Shown: positions 24,470 to 37,800, numbered from the stretch's first letter. The stretch: 64,000 nucleotides of DNA from Polytrichum commune (GCA_950295325.1 OX485806.1:622001-686000), one strand, 5' to 3'. The notes: generated by a model not told the origin, from the letters alone. Program-made: numbers and translations.

Positions 24470-25960
24470 TTTCCTCGGAGTCACTTGGTGACCTAATCAC
24501 ACTGCGAGGGTTTCAGCTTCGCACATCACATCACCTCTCTGTTCTGACCTGACGAACGACCCGATTCGTTTTTCCCAACATTGCCGAATCTTGCATGTTC
24601 TGCGATTTTTGCTTCTAATTGACGACGGGCGGTTGCATTGTGCTTGTGGATGGATGCAGACTGGGGAGTCCGGTGGGGGATTTAAGACACTAGTGAGCTC
24701 CTTTATTATTCTGTTTCCTTCTGAGGTCTCGAGATCATCATAAGGTGGTTGTCAATGTGTGTGTCTGCTCTAAAAATTCAAAAGTCATTGAGCTCAATAA
24801 GTGGTGAATAGTTAATTAAATTTCTCGGGGAAGACACCCTCTGCATTTCATCCCTTTCAACACGCCAGCAATACAAATGCACCATCATACTTCTACAAGA
24901 GCGAAATGTTTCCTGGTGTTTTAGATCGTTTGAGGATATCCTCTGCAGCCTTTGGGACCTGAGAGTACTAGCATGCAGCCAATTCACAATAGTTGGTGTC
25001 CCGGTTATGATGAAGCCTGGTTCTATTAGATTCTGCAGACGAGACATCTTCAGGTCTCTTTGGATGTCTCTCTTGAAGGGTAGAATCTTACTAGGTTGCA
25101 CATATATGGCAGGACCCTAGCTAGAGAATGCAGAGAGAAGCCCCTGGAAAGGAGAAGCCTGCACTGGCTCTGAATTAATTCATGTGTGTGACTCAAATTT
25201 ATGGTGTGCTTCTCTTTTCTTTTTAGAAGTTGGCATGCAGCTGGCATGTTTGTCTCGAAGCTATAATTTTAATTGTCCCAACAACTTATTAAGAGCATTT
25301 TGGGGTCTCCTCTATAGAGGGCTATTGTGCTAGAGTTACTGTATATATGCTCCAAGAATTCAGGTTATATTTATATGAGGTTTTATTTGCGGTGGGCAAG
25401 TTTTTGACTGACAATTTCAGCATGAGAGGCTATAGCCAATCCTGTGAGAGCTTTGAGGCTCATTAGATTTGAATGTGGCGAAGCAGTGGACAGACACAAG
25501 GCATCACATAATTTTGTTGTTGGTGACCTAGATTTTCTTTCCTTTGGATCCTTGTGGATTTTGAACGGTTGAGGGTTGAGATTTTAGGGTTTAGGGTTTA
25601 GGGTTTAGGGGTCTTGAGAGGGTTGACGTTCCAAATGTTAAAGGTTGTAGGTTGCCCACTTCGCTATGTTGAAATTGAGGGTTTGACAGCGTTAGACAAA
25701 TTCTTGATATCTGATATCTGATACGTTTAATAATAATCACAGAGGTTTGACAATCTCTTTTCCTCTTTGAGTTAGGTGTTTCTGAACTTACTATTGGGCT
25801 AGCTCTAAGTTTAAGTAGGGACCAGTTCAAGGATTGAGAATTAAGGTTTGAGAATTGAATGCTCTCAAGTTATGGTGGTCTGTTCCCATGTTGTGCTCAA
25901 GAGTTTATAGGCCCTAACAGGTTTGGCCATATCTGATGATTATCTGAAACTTGGTTTGCA
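24470..25960 (+). promoter_or_regulatory. Helicase promoter, leader and leader intron, duplicated from the AGD14-like gene
   Basis: From about 24470 to the splice acceptor TTTGCAG at 25960 the sequence is a diverged copy of 33395-35645 in front of the AGD14-like gene. Shared blocks include TGACCTAATCACAC.GCGAGGG, ACGACCCGATTC, TTGACGACGGGC.GTTGCATTG, GTTTTAGATCGTTT and TGGTGGTCTGTTCCCATGTTG. A leader donor is conserved (GACACTA|GTGAGC here, GACACTG|GTGAGC there), so a leader exon near 24480-24692 spliced to 25961 is plausible. Exact transcription start not visible. Confidence 0.7.
25581..25612 (+). repeat. Interstitial telomere-type (TTTAGGG)n tract
   Basis: About four successive TTTAGGG units lie in the helicase leader intron. 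They occupy the place where the homologous copy upstream of the AGD14-like gene carries its first coding exon and the start of intron 1. Confidence 0.9.
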
Positions 25961-25976
25961 GGCAGAAGGAGAAGGA

Positions 25977-28900
25977 ATGCGTGAGGAGGGACAGATGGAG
26001 GGACAGATGGAGAAGGACAGGAACATGGCAGCAGTGAAGGGGACGGTGCCGTTCAGGAAATTGGAGCCCTCATTGTCGGATGCAACATTGAGGATTCTCG
26101 ATTCCTTTGGGTTTAAGACAGCTACCCCTGTGCAGGCTGCCACGATTCCCTTGTTGTGTGGCTACAAGGATGTGGCAGTGGATGCTGCCACTGGCTCTGG
26201 GAAGACTCTTGCATTTCTGGTGCCCATGGTGGAGATTCTTCGTCGCTTGAGTGAGCCTCTCAAGGCTTTCCAGGTCAGGCTTGTGATAAATTTGAGGATT
26301 TTATGTGTCATATGTAATGAGGAATTTACATTCTTTTGATCCTGGTAGGGTTTGAGTAATTGAGGATATTTCTGTTTTTGATTTGATACCATTCAGGTCT
26401 ATATACCATGCAAGAACCTTCCAACCTAGGTAATAATACCCTAGTATCAATATGTGTTAGGGTAGTATCGACCACCATTGGCTTCAGGAAGACACTTGCA
26501 TTTCTGGTCTCGATGGTAGAGATTCTGCATCATTTAAGTGAGCCTCTCAAGGCATTTCAGGTCAGGCTCAAAGGATGACTTTGAGGAATTTGGGGAATTT
26601 GAGAGTTTAATACAGTGTTGGTCTGGTGTGCTGGGGTTCATTGATGGGGTGCAGGTTGGAGCCGTCATTGTGTCTCCAACGCGAGAGCTAGCTTCGCAAA
26701 TACACCGTGTTTTGGAACCTTTTCTAGAAACTTTACCTGGTGTGCGTGCAGTGCTTCTAGTGGGTGGAACTGATGTAACAGCTGAAGCGGCCAAAATGAA
26801 GCAGACTGGTGCAAATGTGTTGATTGGGACCCCAGGGCGGTTGTATGATATCATGGAGCGAGTTCCTGGCTTGGATTTCAGGAATCTTGAGGTACCTTCT
26901 GCATTTTTTAGCAATGCAATGCTTCAAAATGTAGCATGTTTTTCCAGTATTGCACATGTATCTCTGAAAGATTCAGGGTTTGGGGTTTAGGGTTTTGAGG
27001 AGCATTCAAGAGTGCTTCAGAGTGCACTTGTGTGATTGTTTATGCAAGTGTGAATTTCACAGAGGAGATGATGAGGATGAATTAACCACTTCTGTTTTTA
27101 AGTACTTGCATCTTGTTGCATTTTTTTTTGTATCAAAGTCTGTTCTGATAAGAAGATTTTGTAGGTTTTGATTCTGGACGAGGCAGACAGGCTCCTGGAC
27201 ATGGGGTTTCAGCGGCAATTGACTTCAGTTATTGCACACTTGCCCAAACAACGGCGGACAGGCCTATTTTCGGCTACTCAGACAGAGGCTGTTGTGGAGT
27301 TGGCACGGGCAGGGCTACGAAACCCTGTCCGAGTTGAGGTTCGCACTCAAGCAAAGGCACAAGCTACGGACACCACATCAGTACAGTCCAAGACACCACT
27401 TGGTCTCACTCTACAGGTGTGTTTGTAAGGACTTGTCAAATGCTGCAAATGTCTTTTTGCATTTGACTATATGTAGGCAATTTCTTGAATTTGAAGTTAA
27501 GTTTTGGTGAGTCTGCTTTAAAAGAGCGCTTTGATGTTCTAAATATGAGTATGGTTTTGCAGTATCTTGAGTGTGAAGGAGATGAGAAGCCCTCACAGCT
27601 TGTGCATTTCTTGTCCCAGCACCCAACGAACAAAATGATTGTGTAAGACCTCTACATCCCATTGTGTTTGGAGGTTCGTTTTCTAGCAAGCTGCCAATGA
27701 GGAAATCATCTTGGTGTTTGAACCTTACCATTGATGTGTTTCTCAGCATGTGTCTTGTCTTCTATTTTGTACGATGGTCACTATACACTGTTTTGCCAAC
27801 TCAATCTACAGGATTGGGCTACTGCTGGCTTTTTGTTTTGAAATGCTGATGAGTACAAAAGTAGTTGAATATTGCCTCTATTGTGGGCTTTTGGCAACAG
27901 ATACTTCATGACATGCGCATGTGTTGATTATTGGAGCACAGTGCTTCCTCAATTGGAGACTCTCTCAAATATTCCAGCTGTTGCGCTCCATGGGAAAATG
28001 AAGCAGGTCATTCTGCCCCACTGCCTACCAGCCTCCCTTTTTTGAAAAGGAGATGATGGCTCTCCTCAATTTAGCTTGAAATTAATATGTTTTGTCTCCA
28101 TTCCTGAAAATTGTAGGATTGGAAAGCTGATAAAATAAAATGAAAAATGTACCTTGTCAATCTGTATAGGCGATCCGCGAAAAGGCACTTGCGACATATG
28201 CTGGGATGAGCTCAGGTTTGCTGATTTGTACTGATGTGGCCGCAAGGGGCCTAGACATTCCTGGTGTGGACTGGATCATTCAGGTTGGTTAAATTCTATA
28301 GGTCTCTCTTGTGCATTTATGTCTTGCCAATTGCAATGGAGCTATAGCAATCAAGAAGCAGCTGGTGATGATTTTGAAGACTTTCTCAATGGCCAGTGCT
28401 TGTCATGCACAAAATCTTTTCTATGGTGGACATTCACGTCCTTCTCAAATTTTTAAGAGGCGTATTTGAAGCTTTTTACAGTTATAAAAATGTCATCTTG
28501 TTTCAGTCATTGCCCATGTTCTTCCTTGACTATGGTCATTGTTCTCCCTAGATACTCAATTTGCACCTGACCTCCACAAAGCTTACTGATTTGTATAAAC
28601 ATTTGGATTTTGGTTCTCAGTATGACCCCCCACAAGATCCGAATGTGTTTGTGCATCGTGTTGGTCGAACTGCTCGAATGGGCCAATCAGGAAATGCACT
28701 TGTTTTCCTCTTGCCGAAGGTATCTCTTGACTTTTTCTCCTGTGCTCATGTTTGCAATGTTGTGTTCTTGGTAGATGACAACCCTAACAATATAGGATTT
28801 GGCGAGTTCCTCTATTCATTTATGGCTTTGACTTCAAATTATGCATCATAGAACGGCTGATTTCTGATTCCTGTTGCTCAGTGTTTTTTAAGTTTATTGC

Positions 28901-30651
28901 CTGATTACTGATATCTTTTTTCAAGGAATATATAGTGGTGCACACTTGAGCCAAGAACAGTATGTATTTCAAATGAGCTTTGTGAAGGTTCTTGTGCACT
29001 TATCGTATTCTGTGCTTATCCACTGCAGGAAGATGCATATGTGGAGTTCTTGCGCATAAGGAATGTACCAATTGAAGAGAGACCTAAAAGTACTCCAATT
29101 CCAGATGTAGTGCCTCTGGTATGTACATGGACATCTGAAGTTGATTGCTATTCTACACACATTACTCTGAACATCACACATACTACATTTTATCATCTCT
29201 ATCTTAATTAATACTCTCTTGATGTCAGTTCCAGTCTTCTTGTTTATTGACTATTTGGGGTCACTAAATGTTGCTGCAGTTGCGGGAAGCTGCAAAGAAA
29301 GATAGAGATGTTATGGAGAAAGGATTGAGAGCGTTTGTCTCTTATATACGAGCATACAAAGAGCATCACTGCACCTTCATTTTCAAGTGAGTGTCCCTTT
29401 CTCCACAAAAGACAATCCTTTAAGTCAGTTGCTTGCAATTTCATAGAACTGAGATTAGAAATCTTTAAAACATTTAAGTTTTAGGAGTTGTACATGTCCA
29501 TGGAAGCAATGAAGTCATGGGATATGGTTTAGGAGATGCCAGCATCGTAATTGGTGCAGACAAGTCCGGTGTATCCTGATGGCCACCGACTTGATTTTGT
29601 CATGGTGATCTGCTTTGTCTTGAATAATTGCACTACATACTTAGAGTTTAGTTTCTTATAGTCATTCTATATGACACCATTCGGACATCCTTCCCATCTG
29701 TTCCTCATCCTTGGCCTGTTTGTGGATCCAGGTGGAAGCAATTGGAGGCAGGGCGGGCAGCCATGGGGTATGGCATACTCCAGCTGCCATCAATGCCTGA
29801 GCTGAAGCGGGGGATTGTTTCGGTGACTGGTTTTGTACCCGCTGAGGGTGTGGATGTAAATTCCATAACTTTCAAGTACGTAATGTCATACGGACAGTGT
29901 TTGATATCCTGGATTAAGATGCTAGCATATTGCCTCTTTCTTTGTACTTACAATACTCGCATTTCATATTCTGGATACCTGATATGTGCATTGATACATC
30001 TACCTGTACACCTATGTTCTCCAATTTGGGCAATTCATAGGTTAGTGAAAATTCCTGGGTATGCTCCCAAATTAAATTACTGCACAGTGAGTGCGTTCTT
30101 ATGGGGATGTAACTTGTGACATTGGAACCATTGTAGTTTTACTGAAGCTTCTACACTGGTCTGAGAATACTTGATATGCTCTAGATGCATTGAGATCAGA
30201 TTTTTTATTTGTTTGATATCATATCAGGGACAAAGCCAGGGAGAAGCAACGCCAGAAGAATTTGATCAACAAACCTCCACGGCCACCCAAGGTACGGTTA
30301 CCTGAGCGAGCTCCTAAAAAGGAGAAGAAAGAAACAGCAGACAAGCGCCGCACACATCAAAGAATAGAAGATGAAGATGAAATGGAAAGGGATTATCGGT
30401 TACTGAAGAAGTTGAAGAAGGGCACTTTGTCAGAAATAGAATTTAATGAGGCCACTAGCATGCCAGATGAGATGGAACCAGGAGAACCAAACAGTGATAA
30501 TGATAAGGGTAATGCAAAATCAAATGGTCACTCAGGTGATCACAAATCCTACAAAGGAACTGCAAGAAATCATGCTCATTCATCTAGTAAGTTTAGAGGA
30601 AAGCCAAGTTGCCGAGGCTCTAAAAGGCCTCAGTCTAATCAGACAAAATGA
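25977..30651 (+). CDS. RH18: DEAD-box ATP-dependent RNA helicase, DDX55/Spb4 type (plant RH18-like)
   Basis: Coding exons 25977-26273, 26655-26891, 27165-27416, 27563-27642, 27901-28006, 28170-28283, 28621-28719, 29029-29118, 29280-29386, 29732-29875 and 30228-30651 give about 649 residues. Spb4/DDX55 helicases act in the nucleolus in large ribosomal subunit assembly. Seen motifs: Q motif (F26..[10 protein letters not shown]), Walker A AATGSGKT (70-77), PTRELA (107-112), TPGR, DEAD (183-186), SAT (214-216), TDVAARGLD, and HRVGRTAR (374-381). The C-terminal domain with [19 protein letters not shown] is diagnostic of the Spb4/DDX55 group, followed by [13 protein letters not shown] and a basic, disordered tail after residue about 510 ([10 protein letters not shown]). 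I start at 25977 because it is the first ATG after the TTTGCAG acceptor; reading further upstream would run into the leader intron. All ATPase motifs are intact. Confidence 0.95.
26470..26575 (+). repeat. Partial duplicate of helicase exon 1 inside intron 1
   Basis: About 90 bp repeats the 3' end of exon 1 including its donor (CAG|GTCAGG). It reads [19 protein letters not shown], against [19 protein letters not shown] in the real exon. The frame is open, but the P-loop GSG is changed to GFR, so use of this copy would probably give an inactive or weakened ATPase. It could be a fossil of tandem exon duplication or a rare alternative exon. Confidence 0.75.
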
Positions 30652-33394
30652 GTTCTGAAATTCATGTTGTAAAATAGACTGGTGAGGGAGAATTTGTAAT
30701 CTTTAGGGATTGGAGCATCTACAGAGGATGCTCAAAAGTTTTGTAGACACGTTAGAGCACTTGCCTTGATTGGTAAATTTAGGTCATCAGAATCTTACAC
30801 TGCAACCTACTCTCCTTTTATCAGCTTCACAACCTGGAGCAGATTTATGAATAGATCCGATTCAATGACATTCTCGTCAATTCTATCAGAATCTTGATTG
30901 CCACAAAGAATGCAATCCCTATTGCTGATTTCCAGGGCTTAAATATGTATATGCAGTCGTCGATTTTGGATTTTGGCTATTTTCGGCATTACAAATTTCA
31001 AAATCCAGTTGGGGGTTTACTTTACAAAATGAATGGAATTTGCCAACTTATCTCCTTTGTTTGGAGCTTGTGTCAAATGAATCTTCACGAATATCAAGTC
31101 ATATTGACTGGTATTATCAAGCTTTGAAACTACTGTTCCCAATTAAGCTTCGAATGTGGACCTATGGTATCTATGTTGAAGTAGATGCGCACTTCCAAGT
31201 TGATAGTCTCTTTCTAAGAATTGAAACATTAGCACACACTTCCAAGGGTTTTTAACATCTGTACTTTTTGGGTTGTTCTCAAAAAGAATCTTGGTAGAAT
31301 GCAGACTTCTTGAAATATCGATTTCAAAAGTGAGACATGTTGTCTCGATGCTATCTCCTTAGATTGTAAGAGGGCTTTGAGCTGCATTTTCCTATGTCAC
31401 GGAGGCCATTGCACTCTGTCCCTCTAAGGACTTAACCTTTTTGGCACCATCTTGATGTACTTCTAGTCCCATAAGCCTTTTGACTTCTGGGACTTGGACA
31501 CCAACTTCATTTCATTTGAACTCTTAATTGTATTAAATATGGTGCTTAGTATGGGTGAAAACTTATGATTGTGGTGCTTGAGATTGTAGCAACTTTCATT
31601 TTTGTAACAACTAAGGATCATTATTGTTATGTCTAATGTCCTAAATAGAAACCATGATCACAATTCTGTTTATGGAGAAATTTCTTTGTCAACAACAATT
31701 ACAATAACGTGCCAAAAAAAAACTCCTCTTAAAACGAGAAATTGTGGAAAATGAGAGAGGGCTCCACTTCACTTTCCAAATTATGGGCTCCCTTGTCCTT
31801 GAGAGGTAAACATTAAATTACTCATCTTGTAGCCAATAATGGCATGTTTATCTAGCACATCGTTGAGCACCAATAAGTTTTTGTCACATCCTTGCGTAGT
31901 TTCATCCACAAAATCACCTTTCACACACCCATAAATCATCCATATTCATCCACATTTAAAGTCCATCCACTTTCCGCCCGACTATGGTTTCCTGCTCCCA
32001 AGAGATGAATGGCTTCGACGTGTGGTCGATGTAATGTACATCCATCCATGTCCGAGCTATCCCAATTTTCTCCCCAGGTATTTGGATTTTTCATCCACCA
32101 AGCCAAACCCGCTACAATACTCACACCCACAAGCTTCATCCCAAGTTCATCCACAGCTAGGGTGTGGATGATATTATCGTTTGGAGTAGTCAGTGGATGG
32201 AAGTCAAGACTAATCTCGTCATCTGCTTCCATCCAATTATGAAAACATTCATCTGGTCGTCCATGATGGAAGGGATTTCGTTTCTCAACACCTACGAAAG
32301 GGGTGGTGGTAAAAACCTGCCTTTATAGGTTTGTTGTTGATTCATCTTGCTTTGATGTTGGTAGACTAAGTTGATTTTCTGAACCCCATTAAGGTGTAAA
32401 TTTGGATATAAACAACAATCTTTGAGCTCTACATAACGACATAAGCATGAGACAAAATGAACTAAAGAAGAACAAAAGTTTGAATGAAAATACAATCTAG
32501 TAAGAATTTCATCAATGCTTTACACAATTATTTTGTGTGAAAAACTCCATAATATAGCCAAGGATAGTAAAAAGGAAACTTACTCCCATTATGTGTGTAT
32601 ACCTGTTTCTTTTTGTGGTGTTTTCCCGTTCCTACCCTATTGATGTAAATCTCTTATAAAAACCTTATTTGAAACTCAATCCAACAACGTAAGCCACGAA
32701 GGAATAGGGAAAAGTGTCGGAGAAGTGTGTCTTGTACATATTTGAAGTACAAGGTGCACTTTATACAAGTCGGTTGATGAACTTTCAAGGTGGATGAAGT
32801 ACAGGTTGGCTTGAAAACATATTTTAATATGGAAGACATCTACACACTCCAATATTTATGTCCTTTGGATACATGATGTGGGTGAGAGAGCCTTTGATAA
32901 AAACATTTTTGCATGCATCAAGTGGATGAAAATATGCAATCGGGAGATCATGTGTGGATAAAAAATGCCTCATGCAATTGCTTCGGCCACTTTTGATTCA
33001 AATTTCTTATGAGCATAACTGGATGAATGAAAATATTTTACGTTTCCTCCACTTGCTATGAGTAGTCCTCCACTGTCCTCAGTCATCCGTCTCCGAAGTT
33101 CATCCACCGCCAACCCATCATGTATGTGGTGGATTGGATGAACACCTCAATTGGGAGTCCAATGGATGCACAAAGTTTCATCCTCTCCCTCATCTCGCGA
33201 ACCTCATCCAGACTTCAAAAGTTCATCCACGACTCCGCCTCCACATGAACCGGATCGAGAGACTGATTACACTTTTCCGTCTTCGAAGGGTGGATGAACT
33301 CGACATTCTGGAAGCTCTGAAGATGGATGTAAACTTTAAAACATCCGTCCCCCACCTCAAGCTTTTGTCTCTCCCCGCACCTGCATCGTCTCCT
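30652..33394. other. Intergenic region between helicase and AGD14-like gene
   Basis: It includes the helicase 3' UTR near 30.65-30.9 kb. From about 31.88 kb to 33.35 kb the DNA is unusually dense in TTCATCCAC and its complement GTGGATGAA. No gene is recognised; the open frame at 33134-33412 lies in this motif-rich DNA. Confidence 0.5.
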
Positions 33395-33928
33395 TCCTCG
33401 GAGTCTTTGTGACCTAATCACACCGCGAGGGTTTCAGCTTCGCACATCACATCACATCTCTCTGTTCTAACCGCACGTACGACCCGATTCATTTTCCCAA
33501 CATTGCGGAATCTCGCATGCTCTTGGTGCCGTCATGATTCCAGTTTTTTTCCTCCTTCTTTTGCTCTTTGTTTCGTGCATTTTGATGGCCAAATGGGGGA
33601 GCTAGGGTTTGTAATACTCAAATGGCTGATGAGTGTGGCATTGCGCGGTGTGTTTGTTAACAGCTCTCGGGAGGTGGGATCCGTGTGTGTGATGTGAGAT
33701 AGATGCAGCGATGATGATTGCGTAACGTGGTGAGCTTTCCACCTGCTGGATCCATGTTGTGGCGAGTTTTCGTGTTGATGATTTATGTTGATTTGGGAGC
33801 TTTTTGCCGTTTTAGTAAGATAGAGAGCTTAAGAGGTGATTTTTTGCTGATAATTGACGACGGGCAGTTGCATTGTGCTTGTGAATGGATGCAGACTTGG
33901 GGAGTCCGTTGGGGGATTTAAGACACTG
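33395..33928 (+). promoter_or_regulatory. AGD14-like promoter/leader exon region, homologous to the helicase leader
   Basis: The block starting TGACCTAATCACACCGCGAG marks the start of homology with 24470 onward. A likely leader exon ends at the conserved donor ACTG|GTGAGC (GT at 33929), and a second leader exon starts after the TTTTTGCAG acceptor at 34862, twelve bases before the ATG. About 320 bp at 33525-33845 has no counterpart in the helicase copy. Transcription start is not visible. Confidence 0.6.
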
Positions 33929-34874
33929 GTGAGCACGTTTATTATTCTGTTTCCTTTCTTTCCTTTCCTCCTATTCTGAGGACTCGACATCATCACAAGA
34001 TGGTAGTCAATGTGTGTCTCTCCTATAAGAATAAAAAAACCATTGAGTTCAATAAGTGGTGAACAGTTAATTAAATTTCTAGGGGAAGACACTCTCTGCA
34101 TTTCATCCCTTTCAACACTTCAGCAATTGCATCATCTTACTTCTACAAGAGCGAAATCTTTCCTGGTGTTTTAGATCGTTTTTGGACATTGTCTGCAGCC
34201 TTTGGGACCTGAGATTACTAGCATGCAGCCAATTCACATTAGTTGGAGTCCCGGTTATGATAAAGTCTGGTTCTCTTAGGATTCTGCAGACGATACAGAT
34301 TCAGGTCTCTTCGAATGTCTTGAAGGAGAGGATCTTACTAGGTTACATATTTATTGCAGGACCCTAGCTAGAGAATGCAGAGAGAAGCCCCTAGAAAAGA
34401 GAAGCCTGCACTGGCTCTAAATTAATTCCTGTGTGTGACTCAGATTTATGGTGTGCATCTCTTGTCTACTTAAAAGTAGGCATGCAGCTGGCATGCAAGT
34501 TTCTCTTGAAACCTATAATTGTAGTTGTACCATCAATGTATTAATAGAATTTTGGGTTCCCCTTTGTAGAGGGGATATTGTGCTAGAGTCACTGTTTTTG
34601 TGCTCCCTGATTTCAGGTCCTTGTATTTACCTGAGGTTTTATTTGCAGTGGGCAAGTTTCTGACTGAAAATTTCAGCATGAGATGTCAGAGCTATTCCTG
34701 TGAGAGCTTTGAGGCTCATTAGATTTGAATGTGGCGAAGCAGTGGAGAGACACAAGGCATCACAAGATTTTGTTTTTGGTGACCAATTGTTTTTCTTTTT
34801 TCCTTTGGATTCTTGTGGATTTCGAGTGTATTGTAACAGATAGTTCGCAGTTGTTTTTGCAGCATCTTGACAAA

Positions 34875-37800
34875 ATGAATAGCCGGGTGAGAGAAGACGA
34901 GAAACATGAGATGATCATTAGGAAGCTGCTGAAAAATACTGACAACAAACGATGTATCAACTGTGGCAGCCTGGTGTGTCTCAGCACTTATTCTTTATAT
35001 GTTTATGAGCCCTGTTTTTTTTATTATCTTGTCATTCTCATTTGACAATGTACGATAAGGTAGACATATATCTGCACATTGTTAAGAAATGATTGGTTGA
35101 CATTAAAAAATTAATAGGTTGTAGGTTGCGCACTTCACTATATTGAAATTTGAGGGTTTGTCAGCTCAAACCTATCCCCGATCCCTTGAGTGTGATTACC
35201 TGAAGGGATCAGTGATTTCTCTCACTAGAATGGGTCTTAGATTAAGTACAAGGCGACTTGTAGTCGAGAAGATGGTGTCAATATCCAGGGCTGTTTTTGT
35301 CCTTGTGCTCTTGTTGCAATTGGAATACCAGCCAAACCAACAGCAAAATTTCCTTTTATATAGCTGCGGAAGTATAGGATATTGGAAGGTTGGTATCTTT
35401 GATGTCTGATGTGTTGAGTAATAATCACATAGGTTTAGATAATCTTTTTCTGTTTGAGTTAGGTGTTTCTTAACATAGAATTGGGCTAGCTCTAAGTTTT
35501 AGTATGGACCAGTTCTAAAAAGCTATTGAGGATTCTGAAGTGAACGCTCTCAAGTCATGGTGGTCTGTTCCCATGTTGTGGTCAAGAGTTTGTAGATCCT
35601 AACAGGTCTGGCCATATCTGATGATGATCTGAACTTGGTTTGCAGGGACCTCAGTATGTATGCACAAACTTTTCAATATTTGTCTGCACATACTGCAGTG
35701 GGGTACAGTGAGTACCATATTTCCACTCATTTCATAAATCTAGAAGTTTTAGAGTTCTGCAGGAGGCTTGATGTAGGTTGGTCGGATATGTCTAAAGTTT
35801 GCTTGTATTAGATTCTGTGAATATATACGTGTGCAAGATGTGGAAGCTCTCTGTTCCTTTGGTAATAAGTCTCATGTAGACCAAAATGTGGGAAGGATGT
35901 TCCAAGACCAGACAAGTTCCTGGTTATTCTCAATTTGCAGAATGGTTAGATGTTGCTAAATATGGGATGGTGAGTAAGCAGGTCACAGGTTTACTGGAAG
36001 CTTTAGCAGGTGTCAGCTAATGCTTTTAGTAGGTGTCGGCTTATAAGCAAAACAGGATCACAACTCATTAAAGTCTGCAATCTTTCAGGAATACCTTTCT
36101 GTGTCTGATGCTACAGTGCTTCTAGTGTCTATTCTATATCTTTCTCTATAGTATTCAAAGTCAGGACTCATCAATATCTCATCAGTTCTTAAAAGGTTGA
36201 ACCATAAGAATCAAGGAATAAAAAGGTCCCCCTTCAGAGGACTACTTTCCTCAAGTATTTTTTGCACAATAAATACAAGGACATTTGCACAATTTGAATT
36301 TTGTTTGAGTAGGCCCATATGTCAACATAAACGAGACATTGCAAATTTCTCTTTTGCAGTCGGGAATTTACCCATCGCATAAAGTCAATTTCCATGGCGA
36401 AATTCACTCCTGCAGAAGTTTCAAATCTGCAAGCTGGGGGCAATGGGGTAATCCCTTACACTTGTGATTCCAATGGGGTCTGCTGCACATTGATTGACCT
36501 GTAGTGTCGGTGTTTTATGTTTGTGAATTGTAATTCCTGATCTTGGATAGTGGTCATTTTGTGAGGTATGGGATTGATGTATTTGTTTGATGTAACTTAC
36601 TCTAGATTCATTTGCTTGCAGCGAGCTCGAGAAATATACTTCAAGGAGTTAGACCCTGTGCGGAATCCTTTACCTGATAGCAGGTAGGTCACTAAGCTCT
36701 GTGTAGACCCTGAAAATCAATTTCTTCAAGAAAGTCACTTATGGACTGATCCAACTTCTTTTTCTTGGAATGCAGTGACCCTGATAAGTTACGCAACTTC
36801 ATCAAGCACGTATATGTTGAACGCCGTTTCACAGGGGAGAGAGCAGCCCCTGTGAAAGGTCAACAAGTGAGCTGCTTCAACTTTACTGTTTCTGAGGGAG
36901 CTGAGCATTTCATTTACTTGGATTCCAGGTTTAAGGATTCTATCTCTAATGCAGGACTTATTCTTTATTCGCAGGGCGACCGAGATGATAATGATACACG
37001 GCGTCCAGATCCTCGCAATGACCGTAAGCTTGAGTTTCAAAGCCCTTCAAGGGAGGACCCAGGTGGTGATAGACGGAACAATGAGCGGTTTAGTGATCGG
37101 GCACGTAAGTCTGATGTAGGGGGTCATTATAATGAGAAACGGAGTCCTGGCCGATTTGAAGCAGAAAAGCCACCTCGCAGAAGTTATGATGATCGTGAGG
37201 GGCGCCGTGATGAAAAAACAAGTAGTGAAATAGCACGAGCCAAGCCTCCCAGTCGCCCCTTGTCTCGAAATTCCGAAGATGATGGTCCACCTATTCGGTC
37301 AGTGAAGGATATTCTTGGGGATGATGTTCCTTCTTTGCGGGTAAATACCAATGTTCGTGTTCTGCCAGGATCAATACCTGCTCCGGTGAGAGTCTTGTCC
37401 TACCACTAGGTTTTTGTAGACCAAACATGGATGAACCAATTCTGAGATCTTGTGGGTTCATATTCTATTTTCTTTTTAGTGGTAATATGTGAGTAGTATG
37501 TGATTTTCTGTGAGTTCTATCTAGTGACTCCCTTTGTTACTTCGGTTTCTTTTGTGCACGTAGTTTATGTTAAATACTCTTTCTTGTCAAGCCCTGCAAC
37601 ACTAAAATCTAGTAATGTCAATAGTGTGGCAATTATTTGTGGTTAACAACTACTTTGTACTTCGCAGTTGTGGAGCTGATTTTTTCTGTCCAAGGACTGC
37701 TTTATTGTGCAGGTTGGACTTCAGAAGGAGGGGCGATCGCAGAGCCTTAATCATTTGGGAAATGGAGAAGCAGCAGCACAAGCCCCTGCTGTTAAGCGTG

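Noticed and set aside
24778-25247. Minus-strand open frames in the helicase leader, with a similar one at 33829-34101
   Set aside because: Both lie in the duplicated leader/intron block and differ by frame-breaking changes; conservation is explained by duplication, not coding.
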